Shown: positions 27,206 to 36,276, numbered from the stretch's first letter. The stretch is 64,000 nucleotides of DNA from an uncultured Mucilaginibacter sp. (GCA_903891475.1 CAITEP010000031.1:1-64000); one strand, 5' to 3'. Notes: generated from the letters alone by a model not told the origin. Translations and numbers: made by a program.

Positions 27206-28144
27206 TTATTCAGAGAATTGTGGTGTTAAAATTTCGGGCTGTACCGACTGGGTATTATAACCCAATATTTTTTCGGCAATTTGCTTTCCGGTAAATCCTT
27301 CGTATTCCAATACATTTGGTAACAAGGAAGGTTTAAACCATTTTTCGTTTAATGCGAAAGGCAATACCTTGGCGGTTAGCTGATGCTTTAATAGTGTTTC
27401 GGCCACAATGGTGTACAAACCACCTGTCTGGAAGTGATCCTCTAAAGTAACAACCAATTTACTGGTTTGCGACGCTACTACAATAGCATTTTCATCAACT
27501 GGTTTTAAGCTGCGCATATTGATTAAGCCTACCGAAAGACCTTCATTTTTTAATATCTCAACGGCAATCAGGGCTTGCTCAAACAATAAGCCGTATGTTA
27601 AGATGGTAATATCGGTTCCTTTGGCTACAATTTCGGCCTTACCCAACTCAAACGGACTATGGTTATAATCTGTTTTGCGGGTATTGATTCTTACGTAGGA
27701 TGGATTAGGATGCGCCCAAATTTGAGGCAACATATTAACCAAATCCTGTTCATCGGCAGGGGCAAAAACAGTCATGTTTGGTATGCCACGCATTAAGGCA
27801 ATATCCTCCACCGCTTGGTGGGTTGGGCCATTACCATCTGATAAAAAGCCAGGTATAAAGCTGCTTAATTTTATAGGCAAGTTAGGAATGCCAGCATCTG
27901 TGCGTACAAACTCAAAAGCCCGCATGGTTAAAAAGGAGGCTAAAGCGTGTACTACCGGAATGCGCCCTCTTAAGGCTAAACCCGCCGCCGCACCAATCAT
28001 GGTTTGCTCGGTTATACCGGTATCAATAAATCGGTTGCCAAGTTTGCCGGGAATATTGCGTACCAAGGCACGGTTTTCGGCAGTCATCACTACATAACGT
28101 TCGTTGGCTAACGCTGTTTCGGTAAGTAATTCTTCGTAGGTCAT
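27206..28144 (-). CDS. Transketolase, C-terminal subunit (pyrimidine-binding and C-terminal domains)
   Basis: A 312 aa protein equal to the C-terminal half of transketolase. Residues 1-165 are the pyrimidine-binding domain, with the catalytic-type Glu in FIDTGITEQTMIGAAAGLAL and GNGPTHQAVEDIALMRGIPN (ThDP- and substrate-binding His). Residues about 190-300 are the C-terminal domain (LTYGLLFEQALIAVEIL, GLINMRSLKPVDE, VTLEDHFQTGGL). The partner gene lies 10 bp upstream. Split transketolases transfer two-carbon ketol units with thiamine diphosphate. Because the pair lies in a sugar-biosynthesis operon rather than beside pentose-phosphate genes, it probably makes or modifies a specific sugar. Chain-length and acceptor preferences cannot be read. 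Confidence 0.88.
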   Translation of the reverse strand: MTYEELLTETALANERYVVMTAENRALVRNIPGKLGNRFIDTGITEQTMIGAAAGLALRGRIPVVHALASFLTMRAFEFVRTDAGIPNLPIKLSSFIPGFLSDGNGPTHQAVEDIALMRGIPNMTVFAPADEQDLVNMLPQIWAHPNPSYVRINTRKTDYNHSPFELGKAEIVAKGTDITILTYGLLFEQALIAVEILKNEGLSVGLINMRSLKPVDENAIVVASQTSKLVVTLEDHFQTGGLYTIVAETLLKHQLTAKVLPFALNEKWFKPSLLPNVLEYEGFTGKQIAEKILGYNTQSVQPEILTPQFSE

Positions 28145-28154
28145 ATATAATATA

Positions 28155-29018
28155 CTATCTAACTACTAAGGTTTCTGAAGTTAATTGGGTAATACGTTCG
28201 CCATGCAATTCTTTAAGCAGGTCTTCTACTTCGGAGGCATTGAAATTACAAAACCACCTGTCGGCACGGCGCTCAATGCTTGGCAAACCTTTCCCACGTA
28301 CGGTATCGGCAATTACCACATTCAGCTTTCCTGTCTCGAAAGGGAATGCCGAAAAAGCTTCGTGCAAGGCATCAAAGCTATGGCCGTTTATTCTTTTTAC
28401 AGAGGCACCAAAAGCGGTAAATTTATCGTGCAGGGGCTCTAACGGAATCAAATCCTCGGTAGCCATATTTGCTTGAAACTGGTTACGGTCAATCACAAAA
28501 ATCAAGTTATCCAACTTATAAGCATTGGCAACCAATACAGCTTCCCAGCAAGTACCTTCATTCAATTCGCCATCACCAATAATGCAGATTACCTTGTTTT
28601 TTCCACCTTTTATTTTAATATCCATAGCTACCCCGATAGCAACAGAAGGCAAATGACCTAAAGAGCCAGAATGAAATTCAATACCCGGTATACGGGTGTT
28701 TGGGTGCCAATAAATATGGTCGGTGGTGGAAAGGTGATTTTTTAACCTTTCGGGAGCTAACAGGCCCAGCTCGGCAAAGGTTCCGTATAAAGCCGGAACA
28801 TCATGCCCCTTTGATAAAAATAAATAATCACGATTTGGGTCGTCCAGATTATTGGCATTAACATTTAGGAATTGAGCGTATAGATATACTATTAAATCTG
28901 TAGCTGATAAAGATGCGCCAACAAAGCAACCGCCATCTGTCGACATCCTGATAATATGTTCCCTAACCTTTAAGGCCACAGCCTCAAGTTCAGAAAAATT
29001 TGTTTTTACACTTTGCAT
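28155..29018 (-). CDS. Transketolase, N-terminal subunit (ThDP diphosphate-binding domain)
   Basis: A 287 aa protein corresponding to the N-terminal domain of transketolase. It shows LSATDLIVYLY, FLSKGHDVPALYG, HSGSLGHLPSVAIGVAMD and the ThDP/metal-binding motif IGDGELNEGTCWEA...DRNQFQ (the usual GDG...N, with Asn about 26 residues on). It ends after ADTVRGKGLPSIERRADRWF, the usual end of this domain. Together with the next gene it makes a complete enzyme. A TACCTTTG box on the minus strand at 29058-29065, 40 bp upstream of the start, could be an internal promoter. Confidence 0.88.
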   Translation of the reverse strand: MQSVKTNFSELEAVALKVREHIIRMSTDGGCFVGASLSATDLIVYLYAQFLNVNANNLDDPNRDYLFLSKGHDVPALYGTFAELGLLAPERLKNHLSTTDHIYWHPNTRIPGIEFHSGSLGHLPSVAIGVAMDIKIKGGKNKVICIIGDGELNEGTCWEAVLVANAYKLDNLIFVIDRNQFQANMATEDLIPLEPLHDKFTAFGASVKRINGHSFDALHEAFSAFPFETGKLNVVIADTVRGKGLPSIERRADRWFCNFNASEVEDLLKELHGERITQLTSETLVVR

Positions 29019-29057
29019 TAATCAGTTTATTATAAAAAAAATTAAAATTAGGCACTA

Positions 29058-29065
29058 CAAAGGTA
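29058..29065 (-). promoter_or_regulatory. Possible internal -7 promoter element (TACCTTTG)
   Basis: A perfect TAnnTTTG match on the minus strand in the 54-bp gap between the cytidylyltransferase and transketolase N-subunit genes. No correctly spaced TTTG/-33 box was found, so it is only a candidate internal promoter of the operon. Confidence 0.3.
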
Positions 29066-29072
29066 TATAATG

Positions 29073-29882
29073 TTAGCCAAAAGTCACTTTTGTTTGATCA
29101 GAAGAAATTGTTTTTAATTCGCCCAGATGGTTGCGATACCAGTTTACACCGGCGTATTTGGCGTTAATTTCATAAATCTCAGGCTTTTCCTCAAGCAGAT
29201 TCAAAATATCATCGCAGGAAAAATTATTTTTAAGGGGATATAATTCTTCAAAAACTCGTTTTATAAATAAATAATCGGCTTCATAATCAATGGTAAATCG
29301 GTGGGACATGGAATAATCCTTTCCGGTTTCCCAAGCTACATTGGCTATTTTAAATTTTTCGGGATTTTCCCATATGTAGGGGGTTGTGTGCTCAAGCTCT
29401 AATGGTCTGCTTGCTTCCTTCCAGTTTTTTTCGAGGCAGGCCATGCTCATAATCTCTACATCATTGCCATCGGGATAGGTGGCGGGGTGCAGATTACTTA
29501 CATAATCATATTTGCCAGGGTTGCTAAAATAAAAACCAAGCACCCTATCAATGATGGCTGGGTCTATCAAAGGGCAATCAGAAGGTATTTTTAATACCGT
29601 AGTAGCTTCAGTAAGTTTAGCGGCCTGATAATGCCTATCCAACACATTGTTTAAATTACCCCGGTAGCAGAAGAGCCCCATGTTTTTGGCTTCATCTTCA
29701 ATAACATCATCGGCTCTGTCTTCGGATGCGGCTATGACAATTTGCACTGGTGTTTTCACCATTTGCAGACGCTCCACCATGCGGTAAAGCAGACTTTTAC
29801 CTAAAATGGACATCATTACTTTGCCTGGCAATCGGCTTGATGACATTCTGGACTGTACAACTATGATTGTTTTTTCTGCCAT
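29073..29882 (-). CDS. SpsF-like nucleotidyltransferase (NeuA/CMP-sugar type)
   Basis: A 269 aa cytoplasmic nucleotidyltransferase of the SpsF / acylneuraminate cytidylyltransferase fold. Motifs: IIVVQSRMSSSRLPGKVMM (N-terminal CTP-binding loop, residues 5-23), IVIAASEDRADD, FCYRGNLNNVLDRHYQAA, VLKIPSDCPLIDP (metal-binding DCP), HRFTIDYEADYLFI. It probably activates the final sugar acid or another sugar with CTP before transfer. In many species NeuA is fused to a KdsC-like phosphatase; here the phosphatase is a separate gene four genes downstream. The protein is 23 bp downstream of the GT-B-like gene. Confidence 0.87.
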   Translation of the reverse strand: MAEKTIIVVQSRMSSSRLPGKVMMSILGKSLLYRMVERLQMVKTPVQIVIAASEDRADDVIEDEAKNMGLFCYRGNLNNVLDRHYQAAKLTEATTVLKIPSDCPLIDPAIIDRVLGFYFSNPGKYDYVSNLHPATYPDGNDVEIMSMACLEKNWKEASRPLELEHTTPYIWENPEKFKIANVAWETGKDYSMSHRFTIDYEADYLFIKRVFEELYPLKNNFSCDDILNLLEEKPEIYEINAKYAGVNWYRNHLGELKTISSDQTKVTFG

Positions 29883-29904
29883 AATTAGTTATACCGTAAA
29901 TAGA

Positions 29905-30951
29905 TTAGGCGTATTTTACTTTTGGATATTGCAGAGCCTCGGGTTGGAAGGTAAATTGACTTAAGAATTCTTCTTTTTGGCCTTCAAATTTTATATAGCT
30001 GTTGCATATTTGAGCTATGTTTTTGGCAGAAACACCACCATTTTGTATTGGGGCCAACTTTTTTAAATCATCAAGGTTAAAATAGGAATGAACCTTTTTA
30101 CCAAGTGCCATTCCAACATAAACAACTGTGCTGTATTGAGTTATTAATTCACTGCAATTAGCTATCATATGGTTGGTGTTACCACTGGTAAAAATAAGCG
30201 TGCCTGCAGGGGCATGTTTTTTTATTTCCGCTTCTGCACGATCCATTTTTTCATTCGGGTGTAGCTTGAATAGCATTTGCCTCCCGTTGGCTATTTTAAC
30301 AGCATGTTTTATAAAGGCTGGTCGGTTCTCGAACCGGAATGTCTCACGCATATCGGTTGTGGCTACCATTACATAGTTATGGTGAGGGAAATCATTATCT
30401 AAAAACTCGCGGTGGTTATCGAAGTTAGGAATACCGGTTACAATCAGCTTACGAGCATCGGTACCTTGTTTTATCAGGTAATTACGGTAGCCATCGGAGG
30501 CGCAGCAATAGATATCACAAATATTGGACGATCCATTCAGAGAGGTATCGGCAGTAAAATAAGGAGGTAAACCTAGTGCCTTCACCAAACCAGTAAGTAC
30601 GGTACGCTTATCAATCATGCCTTCCTGTACCCAAATGGTTTTAGTAGCTTTAAATTTTTCAGGAACCACCATATCACTACAAAAAACTACTAAGTCATAT
30701 TTGTTTTTGCAGCCTTTATAATCAATTTGTAATCCATGCTGATTTAAATAACATTCTGCTCTTACTTTAAAATGATTGGCTAATACAGAACCATCGGCAA
30801 AGCTGGTATGTTTTAATACAGCTTTTAGCAATGCGTCTTCAGTAAAAATTTGGCTAAAAAAGCAATCGAAAGCACCTAGGTGTTTCGAAATTTGGTGCAT
30901 CTGTGAGGTTTGATTTAAAGAACCGGTAATAAACAATATCTTTTTCCTCAT
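29905..30951 (-). CDS. Uncharacterised GT-B-like protein (CDP-glycerol glycerophosphotransferase-like)
   Basis: A 348 aa cytoplasmic protein with no strong relative I can name. Residues 1-170 have a Rossmann-like start (KKILFITGSLNQTSQMHQI) and a region DLVVFCSDMVVPEKFKATKTIWVQEG. Residues 170-330 look like a nucleotide-sugar-binding domain: KLIVTGIPNFDNH, QMLFKLHPNEKMDRA, and LITQYSTVVYVGMALGKKVHS, which resemble the KLHP and S/T-x(4)-E/G motifs of the CDP-glycerol glycerophosphotransferase and GT-B families. It is probably the glycosyltransferase or a similar transferase of the operon and is its first gene. A TATTTTTG box (minus strand, 30978-30985) lies 26 bp upstream. Confidence 0.6.
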   Translation of the reverse strand: MRKKILFITGSLNQTSQMHQISKHLGAFDCFFSQIFTEDALLKAVLKHTSFADGSVLANHFKVRAECYLNQHGLQIDYKGCKNKYDLVVFCSDMVVPEKFKATKTIWVQEGMIDKRTVLTGLVKALGLPPYFTADTSLNGSSNICDIYCCASDGYRNYLIKQGTDARKLIVTGIPNFDNHREFLDNDFPHHNYVMVATTDMRETFRFENRPAFIKHAVKIANGRQMLFKLHPNEKMDRAEAEIKKHAPAGTLIFTSGNTNHMIANCSELITQYSTVVYVGMALGKKVHSYFNLDDLKKLAPIQNGGVSAKNIAQICNSYIKFEGQKEEFLSQFTFQPEALQYPKVKYA

Positions 30952-31299
30952 TTGGATGACATAATTTTATAAAAATTCAAAAATACACAATTCCTATTGC
31001 TAATTACTTTTTGCAAAATAAAATTAATATTAAGCTAACTTAATTTTAATATGAAAAGCCGTACAAAACAGCCTATTGGATTAATTGGTTGAATAAAGTT
31101 ACAGTTTAATTTTATAATTTTTATAATTATTTACCAATCTGGTTTGCCAAATGAAAAACTATTCTCCAAATAAAGATACAAAGTGCTGATAACAAGCTTT
31201 TTAAAAAAATATATGATTTTAATTACTTTTAATGAAAAATTGAAAACATATTTGCCGTTGGTAAATGAGTTAAAGTATTAAAAATAAAAACTACAGGCA
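30952..31299. other. Divergent intergenic region, 348 bp
   Basis: AT-rich region between the first gene of the sugar operon (minus) and the APC permease (plus). The only promoter-like signal is TATTTTTG on the minus strand at 30978-30985; the nearest TTTG is 28 bp away, so this is weak. The DNA has no ORF or strong hairpin. Confidence 0.5.
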
Positions 31300-32616
31300 T
31301 TGCAGTTAAAGAAAATTCGCCCCTTACAGCTTATTCCCATCATTTTTTTCACGGTATCGGGTGGGCCATTTGGGCTCGAGCCTTTATTAAGTTATGCGGG
31401 TGAGCACGGTGCCTTGTTGTTATTGCTGATAACGCCTTTGGTATGGGATGTGCCGGCAATTTTTACTGTTTTAGAGCTTAATAGCATGATGCCAGTTAAT
31501 GGTGGTTACTACAAATGGGTAAAAACAGCCCTTGGTACCCGCTGGGGGTTTTACGAAGGTTGGTGGACATGGCTCTATACCTTTGTTGATTTAGCTATAT
31601 ACCCTGGTTTATTTGTGCTATACGCATCTTTCTTTTTTCCGGATTTGCTGAATTATCGGATTCCAATTTGTTTATTAATAGTTTGGCTATCAGCCGGGTT
31701 AAATATATTGGGGATAGTGCCGGTAGGTAAAACCTCCCTGATTTTGGGCGCTGTGGTATTCACGCCCTTTATTGTTTTGTTTGCCATGTTCTTTTTTCAA
31801 CACGGGCATTCGTTTTCTATTCCTAATCCTTCAATTAAAGGCCTGCCATTTTCATCCTTCAGTATGGCATTATACACTGTGATGTGGAACTGTCTTGGTT
31901 GGGATAATGTTACTACTTATGCCGAAGAGGTTGAAAAGCCCGCTCGCTCGTATTTGGTATCCATTTTTACCTCTTTTGCATTGGTAATTGTACTCTATAT
32001 TTTGATTATATATGTAGCCCAGCATACTGGTATTTCAGCTGATAGTTTGCAAATAAAAGGTTTTCCAGAGGTAGGTTCAATAATCGGAGGCAAATGGTTG
32101 GGCGCATTAATTGCCATTGCGGGCATGGCAAGCAGCTTAGGGATATATGCCGCGGTATTGCTATCAGTTTCGAGGGTGCCAAAAGTTATGGCCGATGATA
32201 ATTTATTACCATCCAGATTAAATGCACTTCATCCTAAATTTAATTCGCCCTATATCTCAATTATAGTATGCTCATTAGTAGTGAGTTTTATGATATTGTG
32301 GACCTTTGCCGATTTATTGATTATTGATGTAACGGTTTATGGAGCGGGATTATCATTAGAGTACATATCCATCATTATGCTCAGGATCAATAAGCCCGAT
32401 GCGCCTCGTCCGTTTAAAATACCATTAAATGTAGCTGGACTATGTTTAATGACCTTATTACCATTGGGCGTTTATTCCATCGCATTAGCTGGCGCGTTTT
32501 CATCAACCAAACAAGCAATTTGGGCGGCTGTATTTGCCTTATTATTATTGAGTAGTGCCGAATTAATTTGGAGGCTAATTATTTGGAAGAAGCCAAATTT
32601 AATGGTTGATGAATAA
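31300..32616 (+). CDS. APC family amino acid permease
   Basis: A 438 aa inner-membrane transporter with 11-12 hydrophobic helices, of the amino acid-polyamine-organocation (APC) superfamily. Helix 1 has the unwound TVSGGPFGLEPLLSYAG segment and helix 3 follows ELNSMMPVNGGYYKWVK, both typical. The protein ends with a short charged tail (KKPNLMVDE). No ATG fits the start, so translation is taken from TTG at 31300, which gives MQLKKIRPLQLIPIIFF just before helix 1. Substrate unknown; amino acids or polyamines are typical of the family. The gene stands alone between the sugar operon and prfA. Confidence 0.87.
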   Translation: MQLKKIRPLQLIPIIFFTVSGGPFGLEPLLSYAGEHGALLLLLITPLVWDVPAIFTVLELNSMMPVNGGYYKWVKTALGTRWGFYEGWWTWLYTFVDLAIYPGLFVLYASFFFPDLLNYRIPICLLIVWLSAGLNILGIVPVGKTSLILGAVVFTPFIVLFAMFFFQHGHSFSIPNPSIKGLPFSSFSMALYTVMWNCLGWDNVTTYAEEVEKPARSYLVSIFTSFALVIVLYILIIYVAQHTGISADSLQIKGFPEVGSIIGGKWLGALIAIAGMASSLGIYAAVLLSVSRVPKVMADDNLLPSRLNALHPKFNSPYISIIVCSLVVSFMILWTFADLLIIDVTVYGAGLSLEYISIIMLRINKPDAPRPFKIPLNVAGLCLMTLLPLGVYSIALAGAFSSTKQAIWAAVFALLLLSSAELIWRLIIWKKPNLMVDE

Positions 32617-32742
32617 CTGTTTGGATTGGTATGAATTGATTCAAGCGAAGTAGAAATTATAAGGCTATTGAGTTAACTGAATTGAAAAACTGTAGCTAAA
32701 TCTCTTTACAATTTCCTGAATTAAACATTCGTTAAAAAACCG

Positions 32743-32750
32743 TATTTTTG
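32743..32750 (+). promoter_or_regulatory. -7 promoter element (TATTTTTG) upstream of prfA
   Basis: A TAnnTTTG match 60 bp upstream of the prfA ATG. No clear TTTG at -33 was seen. It is the only promoter-like site in the 193-bp gap and is the likely start of prfA transcription. Confidence 0.35.
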
Positions 32751-32809
32751 TATGTTTTTTGTAAATCCTATTTAAACCGGGATTTTGCAAATACTTTTCG
32801 GAATTTTAT

Positions 32810-33883
32810 ATGTTAGAGAAATTAGAAGCCATATATCAACGTTGGAAAAACGTTGAAACTGAATTAAGCAGCCCTGATGCAATGGCTGATATGAAACGTT
32901 TTGCCCAATTAAATAAAGAATATAAAGACCTTGCCAAAATTGTTGACGAGTACAACATTTATAAAAATATCATCAGCAATATTGAAAGCAACAAGCAAAT
33001 TTTAGCTACCGAAAAGGATGAAGAATTCCGTGAGATGGCCAAAGGTGAGCTGGATGAGTTGCTAATCAAACAGGACGAAATGGAAGAAGCAATCAGGTTG
33101 ATGCTGATACCGAAAGATCCTGAAGATTCAAAAAATGCCATCATTGAAATACGTGGTGGTACAGGTGGAGACGAAGCGGCACTTTTTGCCGGCGACCTAT
33201 ACCGCATGTACATGCGCTATTGCGAACGCCGTGGCTGGAAAACCGAATTGGTGGATTGTACCGAAGGCACCAGCGGTGGATATAAGGAAATTGTATTTAA
33301 CGTAAACGCAGAAGATGCGTACGGTAATTTAAAATATGAATCGGGTGTGCACAGGGTACAACGTGTACCTGATACCGAAACGCAAGGTCGTGTGCATACC
33401 TCGGCAGCAACGGTAGTGGTATTGCCCGAAGTGGACGAGTTTGATATTGATTTGCAAGTTAGTGATATACGTAAGGATTTGTTTTGCGCGTCAGGTCCGG
33501 GCGGGCAATCGGTAAATACTACCTATTCTGCCGTTCGTTTAACCCACTTACCAACGGGTATAGTAGCGCAGTGTCAGGATCAAAAATCACAGCTGAAAAA
33601 TTACGACAAGGCATTACAGGTTTTACGTTCGCGTGTGTACGAGATGGAGCTACAAAAACACCTTGAAATTACCTCCAAAAAGCGTAAAACCATGGTTTCT
33701 ACCGGCGATAGGTCGGCCAAGGTGCGCACCTATAATTATCCTCAAGGCAGGTTAACCGAGCACAGGATTGGGTTAACCATCTACAACCTATCGGGCGTTA
33801 TGAATGGCGATTTGCAGGAAATTATGGAAGCCTTGCAGTTTGCTGAAAATGCGGAAAAACTGAAAGAGGGAACCATCGCTTAA
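32810..33883 (+). CDS. prfA: Peptide chain release factor 1
   Basis: A 357 aa release factor that recognises UAA and UAG stop codons on the ribosome and triggers release of the finished protein. It has the N-terminal coiled-coil/alpha-helical domain (about 1-100), the peptide anticodon region with [15 protein letters not shown] (about 195-215), and the catalytic GGQ motif at residues 231-233 in [20 protein letters not shown]. Length matches bacterial RF1 (about 355-360 aa). The ATG at 32810 is at the family start. Expressed alone; the convergent PagL-like gene begins 13 bp beyond its stop. Confidence 0.97.
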   Translation: MLEKLEAIYQRWKNVETELSSPDAMADMKRFAQLNKEYKDLAKIVDEYNIYKNIISNIESNKQILATEKDEEFREMAKGELDELLIKQDEMEEAIRLMLIPKDPEDSKNAIIEIRGGTGGDEAALFAGDLYRMYMRYCERRGWKTELVDCTEGTSGGYKEIVFNVNAEDAYGNLKYESGVHRVQRVPDTETQGRVHTSAATVVVLPEVDEFDIDLQVSDIRKDLFCASGPGGQSVNTTYSAVRLTHLPTGIVAQCQDQKSQLKNYDKALQVLRSRVYEMELQKHLEITSKKRKTMVSTGDRSAKVRTYNYPQGRLTEHRIGLTIYNLSGVMNGDLQEIMEALQFAENAEKLKEGTIA

Positions 33884-33896
33884 ATTTTCTGGAATA

Positions 33897-35051
33897 TTAA
33901 AGCGTTCTGAACAAAACACCCATACCCAAATAATCTGCGGCTTGTTTGTTGGTATATTGTTTTATTTGTATTGCAACCTGCTGCGATAGGTAATATCTGA
34001 AGCCAGGATTAAGGTAAAACTTTACGTGGTTATTAAGTATATGAGCAGATGTATCGTCAGTAATATACACATTATCAAAATAAAGGTTATAACCATAATC
34101 CGCAAAAAAACCAAGACGGCCTAAACGTGCTTCTCCTCCAACACTTAAACCTAATCGCCAATGAGACAATGAACTTGCATAGTTTTCGTTGGTTGGCCCC
34201 CAATTATAGGGGTCGAAGGTTGTAAAATAATGCCCTAGGTCAAGACCTGTTTCCAAACTAAAAACTGAGTTTAGCTTGCGGCTATAACCTGCAAACAAAC
34301 CATTTCTAACAAATTCATTTTTTGATTGGTATTGCCCTCTAAACCCTATATCTAGCGTACATTCAAATGAATTCAATCCTTCATATTGAAAAGGATTTTT
34401 GGTGGTGGATGGGCCTGAAGTATAAAGGTCTTGAATAATCCCAATCGTATAGTTTATGGTATTAATGCCGTTGTTGGGTGTTCTTTCGCCACTATTAGAA
34501 TAGTGGAGAAAATCTGTCCCAATAGCTATACCAGTTGAAGAGGTAATGTTGGTAACAAGCTTTAAACCCGCTTGGCTTGCTAAATTTAGCTTACTCCCCA
34601 CAATAGGATTATTGTTTGAGAAAAAACTCACTGTTGAATAAGTAAAACCTACACCTGGTATAAAATATAATTTAAGCGGGCCGGTTTTTAGGATTTGGAT
34701 ATCCAGCCTACCTATTAAACTATAAGCATCGCCTAATAATCCTTTTGTGGTTGGATCATGATCAATTGTTAATGATTCCAGATTTCGGTAGGATGCGGCA
34801 ATGTCAATGTATTTAATATTTAAAGCCTTAAGGTAATCAAGCTTACTGCTTTGCATATTGAAGTGGTATACCAATTCACCTCCTTTAATTTGCCCTTGAA
34901 CAGTAAAGTCGGGAGTGAAAGTATTCGCGCCGTATACCCCCGAAAATTCAATCTGGTTATTGTTGGATTGTGCTTTAAGTTTTGTCGATGAGGTAAATAG
35001 TAGCATTAAAATTACCAAATGTTTAACATGCAGTTGATTTATCACCTTCAT
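33897..35051 (-). CDS. Acyloxyacyl hydrolase / PagL-like lipid A deacylase family protein
   Basis: A 384 aa outer-membrane protein. Signal peptide at residues 1-27 (ends LKAQ). The lipid A 3-O-deacylase (PagL-like) signature is present: FLHYSNSGERTPNNGINTINYTIGI (about 181-205), which holds the conserved His/Ser pair and the N-x-G segment. The rest alternates in beta-strand patterns and ends FRYYLSQQVAIQIKQ... to VLFRTL. PagL proteins remove an acyl chain from lipid A; the enzyme is about twice the usual PagL length (about 150-190 aa) because an N-terminal half and a second barrel-like half with no known motif are added. Role in LPS remodelling is inference. Convergent with prfA. Confidence 0.75.
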   Translation of the reverse strand: MKVINQLHVKHLVILMLLFTSSTKLKAQSNNNQIEFSGVYGANTFTPDFTVQGQIKGGELVYHFNMQSSKLDYLKALNIKYIDIAASYRNLESLTIDHDPTTKGLLGDAYSLIGRLDIQILKTGPLKLYFIPGVGFTYSTVSFFSNNNPIVGSKLNLASQAGLKLVTNITSSTGIAIGTDFLHYSNSGERTPNNGINTINYTIGIIQDLYTSGPSTTKNPFQYEGLNSFECTLDIGFRGQYQSKNEFVRNGLFAGYSRKLNSVFSLETGLDLGHYFTTFDPYNWGPTNENYASSLSHWRLGLSVGGEARLGRLGFFADYGYNLYFDNVYITDDTSAHILNNHVKFYLNPGFRYYLSQQVAIQIKQYTNKQAADYLGMGVLFRTL

Positions 35052-35352
35052 CAGTCAAAAGTAAAATATTGAAATGTTTTATTTTTAGTATTAGAGTCGG
35101 TTTTTAAACAAATAACCACTAAATGCCGCAAAAATATGGTTTTAAAATCAAAACAAATTAAAGTGCGAAGTCAAAACAATGTTACAATAAGACGCTGCTA
35201 AATAAACATTGGTGTTTTGAAATATTTGCATTTTACATTTCATCTTATTTTCATAATCCCCTTCTACTTTAGTATTATGAATTTCTACAGTTCATAGGAA
35301 TTGTATGAATTTAATGGTTCTAAAAATTTTGAAACAATTAATTTGACCCCTT
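35052..35352. other. Divergent intergenic region, 301 bp
   Basis: AT-rich region between the PagL-like gene (minus) and the ApbE-like gene (plus). A TACTTTTG element on the minus strand at 35056-35063 lies only 5 bp upstream of the PagL-like ATG, which would make that mRNA nearly leaderless; no matching -33 box was seen, so the site is doubtful. No ORF or hairpin stands out. Confidence 0.45.
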
Positions 35353-36276
35353 ATGTTAGCTGTAAAAACTATTCCTCAAAACTTAATGGTATTAAAACGT
35401 GAAGTTCAATTAATGGGCATCAGGTTTGAGTTTTCTGTGGTCGGAAATGACACTAACTGGGCAGATGAAAGAATAAATGAAGCTATTTCTGAAATAAATA
35501 GAGTTGAAAAATTAATAAGTGCCTTCAGCGAGGACAGTTCTGTAAATGAAATTAATCGTAATGCAGGGATTAAACCGGTAAAAACAAATGCCGAAATTTT
35601 CAGGTTGATTAGTCGTTCACTAGAAATTTCTGAACTAACCCATGGTTCATTTAATATCATCTATTACACCGACGATAGAAAAGATGATCAAAAGCAATCA
35701 AGTGCTAAAAAAAGTGAAATAAAAAATCAAAATATAGTATTAGATACTGTTAATCAGACCGTTTTTTTGAAAGATAAAAATATGCGAATTGGTTTCGGGT
35801 CAAATAGCATGGGTTATGCTACTGATAGGGCTAAATATATACTACAGATGAATGGTGTAAGCAGTGGTGTGATCAATGCAGGTGGTGATATCATTACATG
35901 GGGTTTACAACCTGATAATTCGCCATGGACGTTATCTTCTGCCGATGCTTCGCAGGTAAATCACCCATTTTCAGATTTTGTTATTGGCAATATGGCTGTT
36001 GCAACATCCGTAAATAAGGTTAAATATGCCAGTACCATCAGCAAAAAGGTATCACGTCAAATAAATACTAAGGTAGGTTTTCCGGTAAGTGGTATTAAAA
36101 GTGTGAGTATATTAAGCACAAGCGCCGAGCTAGCCGATTCATTATCCGCAACCATCTTACAAATGGGCATAAATGCTGGTTTATACTTAATAAATCAACT
36201 CAACCAAATTGGCTGTGTAATCATTGACGATCATGATCGCGTTTATACCTCAAAAGGAATTAGTTTAAGTAATTGA
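35353..36276 (+). CDS. ApbE-like protein with degenerate FAD:protein FMN transferase active site
   Basis: A 307 aa protein of the ApbE family, which attaches FMN covalently to proteins by using FAD. The fold segments are all present: SAFSEDSSVNEINRNAG (57-72), HGSF, INAGGDIITWGLQPDNSPW (174-192), VATSVNKVKY and ELADSLSATILQMG (259-272). But key positions are changed. The family AKG-Y motif reads NSMGYATD, with Met153 in place of Lys. The HIIDPKTG motif reads RQINTKVG (235-242), with no His, Asp or Thr. The metal-ligand Thr after AD-L is Ala266. It has no signal peptide or lipobox, unlike most Bacteroidota ApbE proteins. Probably not an active FMN transferase; perhaps a binding or regulatory paralogue. 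Confidence 0.8.
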   Translation: MLAVKTIPQNLMVLKREVQLMGIRFEFSVVGNDTNWADERINEAISEINRVEKLISAFSEDSSVNEINRNAGIKPVKTNAEIFRLISRSLEISELTHGSFNIIYYTDDRKDDQKQSSAKKSEIKNQNIVLDTVNQTVFLKDKNMRIGFGSNSMGYATDRAKYILQMNGVSSGVINAGGDIITWGLQPDNSPWTLSSADASQVNHPFSDFVIGNMAVATSVNKVKYASTISKKVSRQINTKVGFPVSGIKSVSILSTSAELADSLSATILQMGINAGLYLINQLNQIGCVIIDDHDRVYTSKGISLSN

